This document shows, piece by piece, positions 1-8,100 of a stretch of 11,555 nucleotides of DNA. The notes beneath the pieces were generated by a model. The model saw only the letters and a list, made by a program, of their open reading frames with translations, was not told where the DNA came from and did no database searches. How positions within the stretch are numbered: the stretch's first letter is position 1; every line of letters begins with the position of its first letter. This DNA comes from Chloroflexi bacterium RBG_13_51_18 (lineage in GTDB: Bacteria > Chloroflexota > Dehalococcoidia > Dehalococcoidales > RBG-16-60-22), in the NCBI GenBank assembly GCA_001796495.1, contig MGMR01000094.1:354-11908 (forward strand), given 5' to 3'. The translations under genes were made by a program, and so were the position numbers.

Positions 1-323
1 CCGCTTTTTACGTTCTCAACAGCAGTTTCTATTGATGCCAGGTTGCTTTTGCTGCTGCCGGCGGATTTTGCCTGCTCGATAGCCAGCGCCACGCGGTCGT
101 TGAGACTATCGAAGCTGTTGAAACTGGTAAAGCCCCAACCCCCTTTCACCAGCGCCCGCACGTTGCCGCCGGAAGCCGTGGAACGCCCGACGGACTCCAT
201 TACCTGGCCGCGGTAAACAATCTGGCTGGTCTGGCTTTCCTCGAAGCGCGCCTCTGTATAGTCGGCTTGACTCTTCTTGATTTCTCCGGCAAGACTCTTG
301 GCAACAGCATCAATATCCGGCAT
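1..323 (-). CDS. TldD/PmbA family protein, N-terminal fragment (runs off the left edge)
   Basis: The minus strand reads open from an ATG at 323 to the window edge, giving about 107 residues starting MPDIDAVAKSLAG. The stretch around residues 22-60 (EARFEESQTSQIVYRGQVMESV, then GNVRALVKGGWGFTSF) matches the N-terminal domain of the TldD/PmbA family. In that domain a beta strand and a variable loop precede a conserved G-x-x-R-x-L-V-x-G-G-W-G-F segment. Family members (TldD/TldE) are cytoplasmic and form a heterodimeric metalloprotease known from peptide maturation and antitoxin degradation. The metal-binding HExxxH motif of TldD subunits would lie beyond the edge, so I cannot say whether this is the catalytic (TldD) or partner (PmbA/TldE) type. 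A GAGG Shine-Dalgarno lies 9 nt before the start. It is transcribed away from the acyl-CoA operon from a promoter carrying a palindromic operator-like site. Confidence 0.85.
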   Translation of the reverse strand, partial: MPDIDAVAKSLAGEIKKSQADYTEARFEESQTSQIVYRGQVMESVGRSTASGGNVRALVKGGWGFTSFNSFDSLNDRVALAIEQAKSAGSSKSNLASIETAVENVKS

Positions 324-355
324 AGTTAGAAACCTCGTAAAAAGCGATAATCTAC

Positions 356-374
356 AGTTAAACAAAGTTTAACT
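356..374. promoter_or_regulatory. 19-bp perfect palindrome (putative operator) over the leftward -10
   Basis: AGTTAAAC-AAA-GTTTAACT is a perfect inverted repeat with 8-bp arms and a 3-bp centre. It covers the whole -10 element of the leftward promoter and reaches the predicted transcription start, the classic place for a repressor to block RNA polymerase. The size and symmetry suit a dimeric TetR- or GntR-type regulator, but no such gene is in the window and I do not recognise the exact motif. It is too AT-rich and lacks a T-run, so a terminator is unlikely. Confidence 0.55.
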
Positions 375-395
375 AACGTGACGGGGAAATGTCAA
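366..395 (-). promoter_or_regulatory. Promoter of the tldD/pmbA-like gene
   Basis: On the minus strand a perfect -35 TTGACA (395-390) is followed after 17 bp by TTAAACT (372-366). The -10 is TAAACT with an 18-bp spacer or TTAAAC with 17 bp. The predicted start of transcription is near 359, about 36 nt before the ATG. A perfect TATAAT also occurs on this strand at 406-401, but it has no recognisable -35 at the right distance. Sigma-70-type promoter, from sequence only. Confidence 0.6.
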
Positions 396-426
396 TTTAC
401 ATTATACCTACTGCTGATGTTTCACC

Positions 427-456
427 TTGACACTCGCACGCCTGTTAGCTTAAACT
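427..456 (+). promoter_or_regulatory. Promoter of the acyl-CoA operon
   Basis: A perfect -35 TTGACA (427-432) is followed after 17 bp by TTAAACT (450-456), giving a -10 of TAAACT (18-bp spacer) or TTAAAC (17-bp spacer). The predicted transcription start is near 463, leaving a leader of about 95 nt before the first gene. The design is the same as that of the opposing promoter at 366-395, and both have GTTAG just before the -10 region. No riboswitch-like fold is evident in the leader. Confidence 0.6.
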
Positions 457-556
457 ATGAGAGGAATTTTCTTCTCCAGTGGAGCCCCAATCACTTCTGT
501 TAAAGGGAAAGTGCGCTATCTGAAACACCCAGATCAAGTAGAGAGGAGATAAGACC

Positions 557-1339
557 GTGACTTACACAACTTTGCTTTTCGAGAAAAAAGACGGTATCGG
601 CACCGTTACTATCAACCGCCCGGATAAACTGAATGCGCTCAACAGCACCGTATACAACGAACTCTATGACGCCTTCGAGTCTATTGAGAACGACCCTGAG
701 GTGCGGGTAGTTGTCCTGACCGGGGCCGGGGAGAAGGCCTTTGGCGCCGGTTCTGATGTTGCCGAGATGCAGAACATGGGCCCCCTGGAAATACAGAAAT
801 TCATGGCCACTATCCGCAAAGCTTCCGACTTCATTTATGCGCTTACCAAGCCGACAATTGCCGCTATTCACGGCTATGCCCTCGGCGGCGGCTGCGAGCT
901 TTCCATGTGCTGCGACCTTCGGATATGCTCGGAGAAAGCGCGCTTCGGTCAGCCGGAGATAAACCTGGGATTGATTCCCGGCGCCGGCGGCACACAGCGC
1001 CTAACTCGTCTTATCGGCGCCGCCAAAGCCAAGGAAATGATTTACCTGGGGGATTATATTGACGCCGCTGCCGCTTTAAACCTTGGCCTTGTTAATAAGG
1101 TCGTCCCGCCGGAAAAGCTGATGGAAGAAGCTATGGAATGGGCGAAAAAGCTTGCCGGCAAGAGCGGGCCTGTCCTGGCGATGGCCAAGATGGCAATCAA
1201 TACGGGCGTTGATACAGATATGGCCTCCGGGCTCAATATGGAGACGAAATGCAACGCTCTCTGCTTTGCTACCGAGGACCGAAAAGAAGGCATGGACGCT
1301 TTCCTGGAAAAACGTAAGGCTGTATTTAAGAATAAATAA
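557..1339 (+). CDS. Enoyl-CoA hydratase (crotonase family)
   Basis: The 260-residue product has the usual length of a monofunctional crotonase. It should hydrate 2-enoyl-CoA (crotonyl-CoA or longer) to 3-hydroxyacyl-CoA in the cytoplasm. Visible motifs are the N-terminal TVTINRPDKLNAL strand and the first oxyanion-hole segment AFGAGSDVAEM (61-71). The second is GYALGGGCELSMCCDL (106-121), carrying Glu114, and FGQPEINLGLIPGAGGTQRL (130-149) carries Glu134. Glu114 and Glu134 correspond to the two catalytic glutamates of rat mitochondrial hydratase (Glu144 and Glu164), which supports true hydratase activity rather than another crotonase reaction. The start is GTG at 557, with AGGAG 8 nt upstream. 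It is the first gene of the operon, and the dehydrogenase for its product follows after 26 nt. Chain-length preference cannot be read from sequence; short-chain (C4) is plausible. Confidence 0.92.
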   Translation: MTYTTLLFEKKDGIGTVTINRPDKLNALNSTVYNELYDAFESIENDPEVRVVVLTGAGEKAFGAGSDVAEMQNMGPLEIQKFMATIRKASDFIYALTKPTIAAIHGYALGGGCELSMCCDLRICSEKARFGQPEINLGLIPGAGGTQRLTRLIGAAKAKEMIYLGDYIDAAAALNLGLVNKVVPPEKLMEEAMEWAKKLAGKSGPVLAMAKMAINTGVDTDMASGLNMETKCNALCFATEDRKEGMDAFLEKRKAVFKNK

Positions 1340-1365
1340 TCAAGACCGTAAGGAGGTTTACTACC

Positions 1366-2217
1366 GTGGCTATTAAAAAAGTGTTTGTAATCGGGGCCGG
1401 GACGATGGGCAACGGCATCGCCCAGGTGAGTGCCCAGGCGGGCTATGACGTCATGATGTCCGATATTAAGGACGAGTTCGTACAGAAGGGCATGGCTGCT
1501 ATTGAGAAGAGTCTGGACCGGCTGGTGAAAAAGGAGACGATTAAGGAGTCGGATAAATCTGCTATATTAGCCCGCATCAAGACTACGACGGATAATAAGG
1601 ACGCTAAAGACGCGGACATGGTTATCGAGGCGGCGCCGGAAATACTGGAATTAAAGAAGAATATATTTAAACAGCTTGATGATATATGCAAGCCGGATGC
1701 TATTCTGGCCACCAATACCTCTTCCCTCCCCATCGGCGAAATCGCCGCCAGCACAAAAAACCCCAAGCGTGTTATCGGCATCCACTTTATGAACCCGGTG
1801 CCGGTGATGAAGGGCGTCGAGGTTATTCCCGGCCGTCAGACTGCCGCTGATGTCCTTGAAGCATCAAAGGAATACATCAGGAAAATCGGCAAGGAACCGT
1901 GTGAAGCCAGGGATTATGCCGGTTTTATCGTCTCACGGCTGGTGGATGCCTTGATGAACGAGGCTTTCTGGTGCGTCATGGACGGTAACAAGCCGGAAGA
2001 AGTGGACAAGGCTATAAAACTATGCCTCAACCACCCGATGGGCCCGCTGGAACTATGCGACCTCGCCGGCGCTGATGTGGTCATGCACGGACTTGAAACT
2101 ATGTATGAGGAGTTCGGCGAGAGGCTGATGCCCGCCCCGCTTTTGAAGAATATGGTCCGCTCCGGCGACCTGGGACGCAAGACAGGCCGCGGTTTTTACG
2201 ATTATACGCAGAAATAG
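1366..2217 (+). CDS. 3-hydroxyacyl-CoA dehydrogenase (3-hydroxybutyryl-CoA dehydrogenase type)
   Basis: The 283-residue product matches the single-domain Hbd/PaaH/FadB2 type in length. It oxidises (3S)-hydroxyacyl-CoA to 3-oxoacyl-CoA with NAD, or works in reverse. The N-terminal Rossmann fold is VFVIGAGTMGNGIAQ (6-20), and Asp33 at the end of the second strand suggests NAD rather than NADP. The active site lies around S119 (NTSS), H140 and E152 (HFMNPVPVMKGVE), with spacing identical to human HADH Ser137, His158 and Glu170. The position matching human Asn208 is Ser190 (GFIVSRL in place of GFIVNRL). The C-terminal helical dimer domain contains NHPMGPLELCDLAGAD and ends with GRKTGRGFYDY. Start GTG at 1366 has a perfect AGGAGG 9 nt upstream. 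It lies between the hydratase and thiolase genes, in pathway order. Confidence 0.92.
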   Translation: MAIKKVFVIGAGTMGNGIAQVSAQAGYDVMMSDIKDEFVQKGMAAIEKSLDRLVKKETIKESDKSAILARIKTTTDNKDAKDADMVIEAAPEILELKKNIFKQLDDICKPDAILATNTSSLPIGEIAASTKNPKRVIGIHFMNPVPVMKGVEVIPGRQTAADVLEASKEYIRKIGKEPCEARDYAGFIVSRLVDALMNEAFWCVMDGNKPEEVDKAIKLCLNHPMGPLELCDLAGADVVMHGLETMYEEFGERLMPAPLLKNMVRSGDLGRKTGRGFYDYTQK

Positions 2218-2266
2218 TGTATTAGAAACTTGATATATATACGCATTTAGAAAAGGAAGGTAAAAA

Positions 2267-3484
2267 ATGGCAAGTGACAAAGATGTTGTTATCGTGGCGG
2301 CGGCCAGGACGCCGTTCGGCAGGTTCGGCGGTTCGCTAGCTAACTTCGACTACTATGAACTGGGCGCTATCCCGATGCGTGAGGTCGTCAAACGAGCCGG
2401 CATTAAACCTGATGTGGTAAATGAGGTTTTCTGGGGCGTGGGCGATACCTCTGCCTGCCGCGATGCCTATACGCCCGTAGCCGGAAGGCAGTCGCTTATC
2501 CGTGCCGGGCTGCCTCATGAAACGGTATCGATTTCCTTTGACATGGCCTGTGTATCGGCGATGAACGCCGTCAGACTGGCGGCTCTCGAGATGAAAGCCG
2601 GAGAAATTGAAACAGCTATCTGCGGTGGCGCTACTTCCTTCGGGCAATCGCCGCTTATCGTCAGGGGCGTGAGATTCGGCGGGTTCCGCATAGGTGATGT
2701 TAAGATGGAAGACCCGCTTTATGCCCTCGGCTATAAGGACTTTAACCCGGTATCGGTGGACAGCGATAACGTCGCTAACGAGTACGGATTCACCCGTCAG
2801 GACATGGATGAATGGGCATTCCGCAGCCATCAGAACTACGGCGAAGCCTGGAAAGCCGGCAAGTTCAAGGAAGAAATCATGCCCCTCCCCATCCCCCAGC
2901 CCAAGGGCGACCCCAAGATACTGGATATCGACGAGCAGTACCGCGCGGATACCTCAATGGAAAGACTCGCCAGCTTGAAAAGCGTTTATAACACCCGCGC
3001 CATTACCGCCGGCAACGCACCCGGTCTGAACGACGGTGCTACGGCTCTTCTGGTCATGACCCGCAAAAAAGCGCAGGAACTGGGCTTGAAGGTGCTGGCT
3101 ACGGTAGTTCAGAGTGTTTCTGTCGCTATTAACGCCAGCCGCATGCCGGAAGGTCCGGGCATCGCCATGAAGAAAGCCGTCAAGAATGCCAATATGACCT
3201 TCGATGATATGGCCGTCATGGAAATCAACGAGGCCTTTGCCTGCGTGCCACTGGTATCAATGATGGTGGCCGTAGATAAAGACAAGGCTAAATACCAGGC
3301 GATGTGCGACAAGATGAATGTCAACGGCAGCGCTATTGCCATCGGGCATCCCAACACTGCCAGCGGCGCTAGGCTCATCATGAACCTGATGTACGAACTC
3401 CAGCGGCGGGGTGGCGGATACGCTATGGGCGCCATTTGCGGTGGCCTGGCACAGGCTAATGCCTGTATTATCAAAGTGGGATAA
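2267..3484 (+). CDS. Thiolase (acetyl-CoA acetyltransferase / 3-ketoacyl-CoA thiolase)
   Basis: The 405-residue product has the size of a standard degradative or biosynthetic thiolase. It cleaves 3-oxoacyl-CoA with CoA to acetyl-CoA plus a shortened acyl-CoA, or condenses two acetyl-CoA. It opens with the family signature VVIVAAARTPFGRFGGSL (7-24). The nucleophile is Cys95 in FDMACVSAMNA. The NEAFA motif is at 321-325, and the catalytic His361 lies in GSAIAIGHPNTASGAR (354-369). The second cysteine is Cys391 in CGGLAQANA. All three catalytic residues are therefore present. Two neighbouring motifs depart from the common forms: HPNTASG where HPLGASG is usual, and CGGLAQ where CxGGGxG is usual. 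The start ATG at 2267 has AGGAAGG 6 nt upstream. The 49-nt gap from the preceding gene is AT-rich. Reaction direction and chain length cannot be told from sequence. Confidence 0.9.
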   Translation: MASDKDVVIVAAARTPFGRFGGSLANFDYYELGAIPMREVVKRAGIKPDVVNEVFWGVGDTSACRDAYTPVAGRQSLIRAGLPHETVSISFDMACVSAMNAVRLAALEMKAGEIETAICGGATSFGQSPLIVRGVRFGGFRIGDVKMEDPLYALGYKDFNPVSVDSDNVANEYGFTRQDMDEWAFRSHQNYGEAWKAGKFKEEIMPLPIPQPKGDPKILDIDEQYRADTSMERLASLKSVYNTRAITAGNAPGLNDGATALLVMTRKKAQELGLKVLATVVQSVSVAINASRMPEGPGIAMKKAVKNANMTFDDMAVMEINEAFACVPLVSMMVAVDKDKAKYQAMCDKMNVNGSAIAIGHPNTASGARLIMNLMYELQRRGGGYAMGAICGGLAQANACIIKVG

Positions 3485-3489
3485 AATAC

Positions 3490-3505
3490 GGCGGTATATG
3501 CCGCC
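3490..3505 (+). other. Intercistronic hairpin between thiolase and first SDR gene
   Basis: GGCGGTATATGCCGCC can fold into a stem of five G-C pairs plus a U-G pair around a 4-nt loop. It begins 6 nt after the thiolase stop codon and lies 19 nt upstream of the Shine-Dalgarno of the next gene. No T-run follows, so it is not a typical terminator. It could stabilise or help process the upstream message. No function is proven. Confidence 0.4.
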
Positions 3506-3536
3506 AGTGATATAAATAGAAAATAAGGAGTAATGC

Positions 3537-4301
3537 ATGGACGTATCTCAATTTTCTTTGAAAGGCAAAGTAGCCCTGGTCGTCGGCGGGGCGGGTGATA
3601 TCGGAAAAGCCATCGCTGAGACCTATTCCATTGCCGGTGCCGATGTCGTCATCAGCAGCCGCAAGCAGGAGAATCTGGACAAAGCCGCGGCAGAAATCAA
3701 AGCCAAATCCAAAGGCAAAGTCCTGGGGATTGCCGGACACCTCGGCAAGCTGGAGACAATCAAAGTTTTAGTGGATGCTATTATGAAAGAGTGCGGACGC
3801 ATTGATATCGTTGTCAACAGCTCCGGCTCCAGCTTCATGGTGCCCCTCACGGATGTCGAAGAATGGCAGTGGGACAACGTGATGAGTGTTAATGTCAAAG
3901 GACCCTTCTTCCTGTGCAAACAGATTGCCCCCATTATGAAAGAGCAGGGCGGCGGCAGCATTATCAATATCACGTCCTATATGGGTATCAGGACGGAGGA
4001 AACGCTGGGTGTCTACTGCATCAGCAAGGCGGCCGTCATTCACATGACCCGCGTCATGGCTAAGGAATGGGGCAAGTGGAATATCCGCGTCAACTCTATC
4101 GCGCCGGCATGGGTGCACAGTCGGCTGTCCGACCCTTTCCTGCAGATGCCCGGCGTGAACGACAGGATGTTAAGCCAGACGGTAATCGGGCGCTTCGGCG
4201 AGCCTGATGATGTAGCTGCTTTAGCTCTTTATCTGGGTTCCGATGCCGCTAAGAACCAGACCGCCGGTCTCTTCCCGCTGGACTATGGTATGCTTACTTA
4301 A
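3537..4301 (+). CDS. Short-chain dehydrogenase/reductase, first of two
   Basis: The 254-residue product is a classical SDR: a cytoplasmic NAD(P)-dependent oxidoreductase of hydroxyl/oxo groups. The nucleotide-binding turn is VGGAGDIG (16-23), with Val16 where the family usually has Thr. SSR at 40-42 after the second strand carries an arginine that favours NADP(H). The structural NNAG motif is NSSG (94-97). The catalytic residues are all present: Asn119, Ser147 (NITSYMG), Tyr160 and Lys164 (YCISK). The C-terminal region (IGRFGEPDDVAALALYLGSDAAKNQTAG) is that of FabG-like members. ATG at 3537 has AAGGAG 6 nt upstream, and the next SDR gene follows after 29 nt. In this operon it may act on a 3-oxoacyl-CoA or on a hydroxylated or alicyclic substrate that feeds the pathway. 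The exact substrate cannot be named. Confidence 0.88.
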   Translation: MDVSQFSLKGKVALVVGGAGDIGKAIAETYSIAGADVVISSRKQENLDKAAAEIKAKSKGKVLGIAGHLGKLETIKVLVDAIMKECGRIDIVVNSSGSSFMVPLTDVEEWQWDNVMSVNVKGPFFLCKQIAPIMKEQGGGSIINITSYMGIRTEETLGVYCISKAAVIHMTRVMAKEWGKWNIRVNSIAPAWVHSRLSDPFLQMPGVNDRMLSQTVIGRFGEPDDVAALALYLGSDAAKNQTAGLFPLDYGMLT

Positions 4302-4330
4302 ACAAAGGTATATAGTTAAGGAGGTTCAAA

Positions 4331-5071
4331 ATGGCACTTCCACTAAATGGCAAAGTTGTCCTGGTCACCGGCGCAAGGCAGGGACTGGGAAAATCCATCT
4401 CGCTGGGCATGGCGCAAGCCGGCGCCGACCTTATTATTTGTGACCGCGTAACCGACGACGGCAAGCTGGCGGAAACCGCTAAAGAAATTGAAGCTCTCGG
4501 CAGGAAAACGCTCTCCCTCGGCGGTGATATCACTATCGAAGATGACGTCAACAATATCGTCAATAAATCGCTGGAGAAGTTCGGCAAAATCGACGTGCTG
4601 GTCAACAACGCCGGCGTCACTTCCCAGGACTCTTTCGAGAAGATGACTTATAAACGGTGGCGTCTTATCCTCTCCGTGAACCTGGACGGCACTTATCTCT
4701 GCTCCAAGATTGTCCTGCCGCACATGATTGAGAAAAAAAGCGGCATGATTATCAATGTGTCGTCGATACTCGCCAAGGAAATCCGCATGAATATTGCCTA
4801 CGGTGTCACCAAGGCTGCCGTAGAGCGGTTCACGGTGGGACTGGCGCGGGAAGTGCGGCGGGAAGAAGGCATCGCTATTACCTGCATCCGGCCGTATTTT
4901 GTGAAGACCGAAGTGGTCATGGGCTTTATGGAAGGACATGACACCAGCAATTTTGAAGAGCCGATTATTTGGCAGAAGTACCCGGCCATGATAGCCGCGT
5001 TAAAACCGGCAGATGCCGCCGGTAAGATATGGGATAAAGCCGCATTAGAGGAAAAGTTCGGTAAGATTTAA
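4331..5071 (+). CDS. Short-chain dehydrogenase/reductase, second of two
   Basis: The 246-residue product is a second classical SDR, clearly diverged from its upstream neighbour. The cofactor turn is canonical TGARQGLG (13-20), and Asp38 at the end of the second strand favours NAD(H). NNAG is at 92-95. The catalytic set is Asn117, Ser144 (NVSSIL), Tyr157 and Lys161 (YGVTK). The C-terminal quarter, after IRPYFVKTEVV, differs from FabG and holds a longer substrate loop (about 195-222). It ends AALEEKFGKI without the usual GxxxxVDGG motif of FabG-like enzymes. This suggests a substrate other than acyl-ACP. ATG at 4331 has AAGGAGG 6 nt upstream. It is the last gene of the operon, followed by a strong terminator. 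With the NADP-type SDR upstream it could form a pair using different cofactors on related substrates; this is inference. Confidence 0.87.
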   Translation: MALPLNGKVVLVTGARQGLGKSISLGMAQAGADLIICDRVTDDGKLAETAKEIEALGRKTLSLGGDITIEDDVNNIVNKSLEKFGKIDVLVNNAGVTSQDSFEKMTYKRWRLILSVNLDGTYLCSKIVLPHMIEKKSGMIINVSSILAKEIRMNIAYGVTKAAVERFTVGLAREVRREEGIAITCIRPYFVKTEVVMGFMEGHDTSNFEEPIIWQKYPAMIAALKPADAAGKIWDKAALEEKFGKI

Positions 5072-5099
5072 CTAAAAAAATTCTGTAGTACAAGTAGAT

Positions 5100-5135
5100 A
5101 CGCCCCGGTTATTAAAAGCTGGGGCGTTGTTTTTT
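5100..5135 (+). terminator. Rho-independent terminator of the acyl-CoA operon
   Basis: ACGCCCCGG (5100-5108) pairs with CTGGGGCGT (5119-5127) as a 9-bp, mostly G-C stem with one G-U pair and a 10-nt loop. TTGTTTTTT follows immediately (5127-5135). It lies 29 nt after the last SDR stop. On the minus strand the same hairpin is followed by ATCTACTTG, so it would be a weaker stop for the convergent CARDB gene. Confidence 0.9.
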
Positions 5136-5162
5136 AGGCGTTATAACGGTGGGATTGGCGGA

Positions 5163-8100
5163 TTATCTTTTTCTCAGCAATCTGAAGGTGGAAACAAAAG
5201 CGGTAGCAATGAGCAGGCCGGCTATCAGCAATAACATCCACCACCATTTTTCTACGAGTCCGCCATCGTTTGTAGGAATGATAGGTGCTCCAGACGATTT
5301 ATTTACGGCAACATCGCTCTGTGTAAACGATACCGTCCGCGATTTTGTATTATTCAGCTCGTTGTTTTCAAAGATTGCTTGGTTAGAGTCGGCAAAAACG
5401 CTTATTTCATGTTCGCCTTCCGTTGTTGTCCAGCTAAATTCTATGGTGACGGGTGTTGCCAGGTCCATTTCCGGTATGTCCGCATAATCCACGATGGAAC
5501 CGTCAATTGACAACGCTAATTGCACATTCATGGCTTTAGCATTGCCCCGGTTTTCCAGTTTAATCGTTATGGTTATGGTCTCCCCTATTGCGGCGTCCAG
5601 CGGCGAATAGCTTATTGTCCGGATAATCAGGTCGGGCGTAATTGTCGAGAATGAGATAACGCTTTCATTATTATCTTCATCAAGTTCGGCAATTGCTTCG
5701 TCACAATCGGCAATGATATTCGCGGTATGCTGGCCTGAGGAAAGAATAGCGATAAAGGAAAAGTTAGCAGTTTCTCCTGCCGGTATCGACGGTATGGTTT
5801 TATATTCGGCAGGATAGCTGTCGAAATAATATTGTACCTGTGACTCTCCGGAGGAGCCTGTGCCGATATTTTTTATAGTAATGGTAAAAGCAGCTTCGTT
5901 GCTGTTCAACTGGTCGCTGACCGTCCAGCCCATTCCTTCAATTATCAGGTCAGGTGTTGCTGTGGCTTGTATTATTTCCTTTTCATTGTTAGTTTCATTG
6001 GCTTCGATAACAGTATTATTAACATCGAGTGTGATTTTAAAGGTATGTATACCGGCTTCGGCTACCCAGTTAAATTCCTTTGAGACAGACTCCCCTGGAT
6101 TTATTGAAGGCAATTCTTGAGAGGCTATTTTAATACCATCGACATAGCAGTTGATTTGAGAAATTTCTGTCCGGCTGTTTCCCTGGTTTTTTACGGATGC
6201 AGTTATTACCAGGGTATCGCCGACATTGATATCCGAAGGTGAAAAAGTAATATTCTCTACTATAAGGTCGGGTAGGGGGATATTTATAATCCTGGTATTA
6301 TTAGCTTCATCGATTTCCACAATCTGGTTCGTGGAATCAAGAATGATGGTGATGCTGTGGGAGCCTTCTGAAGCTGCCCAGGTAAAATGCGCTAACGTGG
6401 CAGCGCCGGGTTCCAGACGTCCCATATCGACATAACCAGCGGCAGCTCCGTCAACATAAAAAGCGATACGTGAAGGGTCGGCGCTGATAAGCCCCCGGTT
6501 CTCTATATTGATATCGAAAATGACGGTTTTTCCCAATGGTATTTCAGGAGGCGACCAGATAATACTGGTTATGGCTAAATCCGGTAATTTAGGAGCGAAT
6601 ATTACCGAGTTCTCATTATTGGTTTTATCACTTTCCGCGATGTAATTATTGTAATTGACTATTGCTTTGAAAGTGTGGCGGCCGTTGGTGACCTTCCATT
6701 TGCAGGTGGCATTTACTAAAGCTCCAACGTCGAGTCTTGTAATCAGCTCGGATGTCACCAGCGCATCATCCATAAAGAAAGCGACGTGGAAATTTAACGC
6801 TATACCACCCCCCTGGTTTTTAATAGTGATAGTAAAGTTAACGGTTTCATCGAGAGTCGGATTTTCCGGCGACCAACTGATACTTTGAACAATTAAATCC
6901 GGCGGAATGATAGTGATTTTCACTGTTAGATTATTGTTGTCCCTGCCTAATTCATTTAAAATCCTATCGTAATCGGCAGTAACGCGAATGGAATGTGTAC
7001 CGCTGACAGCTAGCCATGTAAAATTGGCGATTGTTTCCTCTCCAGCGTTTAATTCTGATATATCCAGGTAGGACATTATCCGGTTATCGATGTAGCTTGC
7101 GGCACGTGAGCTGGCCGCTCTGCCGCTCCCCTGGTTTTTGATTTTTACGGTAATGGTCACATTATCTCCGGCACCGGGATTGACCGGCAGCCAGGTAATA
7201 CCGCTTATAACGAGGTCGGGAATGAGGGTAGTAATGCTTACATTATATTCGTTGTTGTTTTCATCGCTTTCGTTTATCTGGCTGTAATAGTCGAGTAGTA
7301 TTTTTATATCATGCTTATCTTGCAGGGTCTGCCAGCTGAAGGAGATATTTGTAGAGGCGCCGGCTTCGAGTGATGGTCCCTGTATAGTGGATTTAAGCGT
7401 ACCGTCAATAAAATAGGCCAGGTGCCAGATATCGGCTCGTCCCTGTCCGAGGTTTATAACGGTTACATTACAGGTTACCGTATCATACTTCGATGGATTC
7501 TGCGGCGACCACACAACATTTTGAAATGCCAGGTCTAACGCTCCTGTCGAGAAGGTTATAGTCAGTTCGTTATTTGCCTCGTCGCTTTCTTTGTTAAGGT
7601 CCGTTTCATCGATGACTGCTTGAAGTGTATGTTGCCCTGTAAGCACCGTCCATGTGTAGGTTTTCGTTAGTGTTGCCCCGGGATTAATGGCGGCAACTTC
7701 TCGAGTGCCTCTCGTGTTGCCGTCAATGAAAAAGTTCAAACTTGTAGTATGGGACTGGACATTACCCTGGTTTTTGATAACGATGCTGAAAACAACGCTG
7801 TCGCCTCCCGATGGGTTTGTCGGCGACCACGTTATCGACTGTATAATCAGGTCGGGCGCCAGCGTCGTCAGCGTATATGTGTTGGCATTATTTGTTTCAT
7901 CCGTTTCCGCAATAATTTCGCTGGCATCGGCGATCGCCCGAATGGTATGCGTGCCCTGCGTGCCTTGCCAGCTGAACGTAACCGTCGTCATGATGCCGGC
8001 GTTGAGGGAGCCGATGGATTTTGTTTGGAGGATGATACTATCGATGTAACAGGTAACGTAGCTGGCTGCAGCGCTGGCGTTACCCTGGTTCTTTACAGTT

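Noticed and set aside
401..406. Perfect TATAAT on the minus strand as the main -10 for the tldD/pmbA-like gene
   Set aside because: The hexamer 17 bp upstream (CAAGGT) is not a credible -35; the TTGACA-N17-TTAAACT promoter nearer the gene is better.
500..871. 123-residue open frame on the minus strand opposite the enoyl-CoA hydratase gene
   Set aside because: It lies antisense to a gene with clear catalytic motifs, has no recognisable domain, and is explained by codon bias of the real gene.
2336..2830. 164-residue minus-strand open frame inside the thiolase gene
   Set aside because: Antisense shadow of a well-supported thiolase; its composition is irregular and it has no family motif.
4343..4939. 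198-residue minus-strand open frame inside the second SDR gene
   Set aside because: Antisense shadow; rich in His, Asp and Phe as expected from reading a GC-biased gene backwards.
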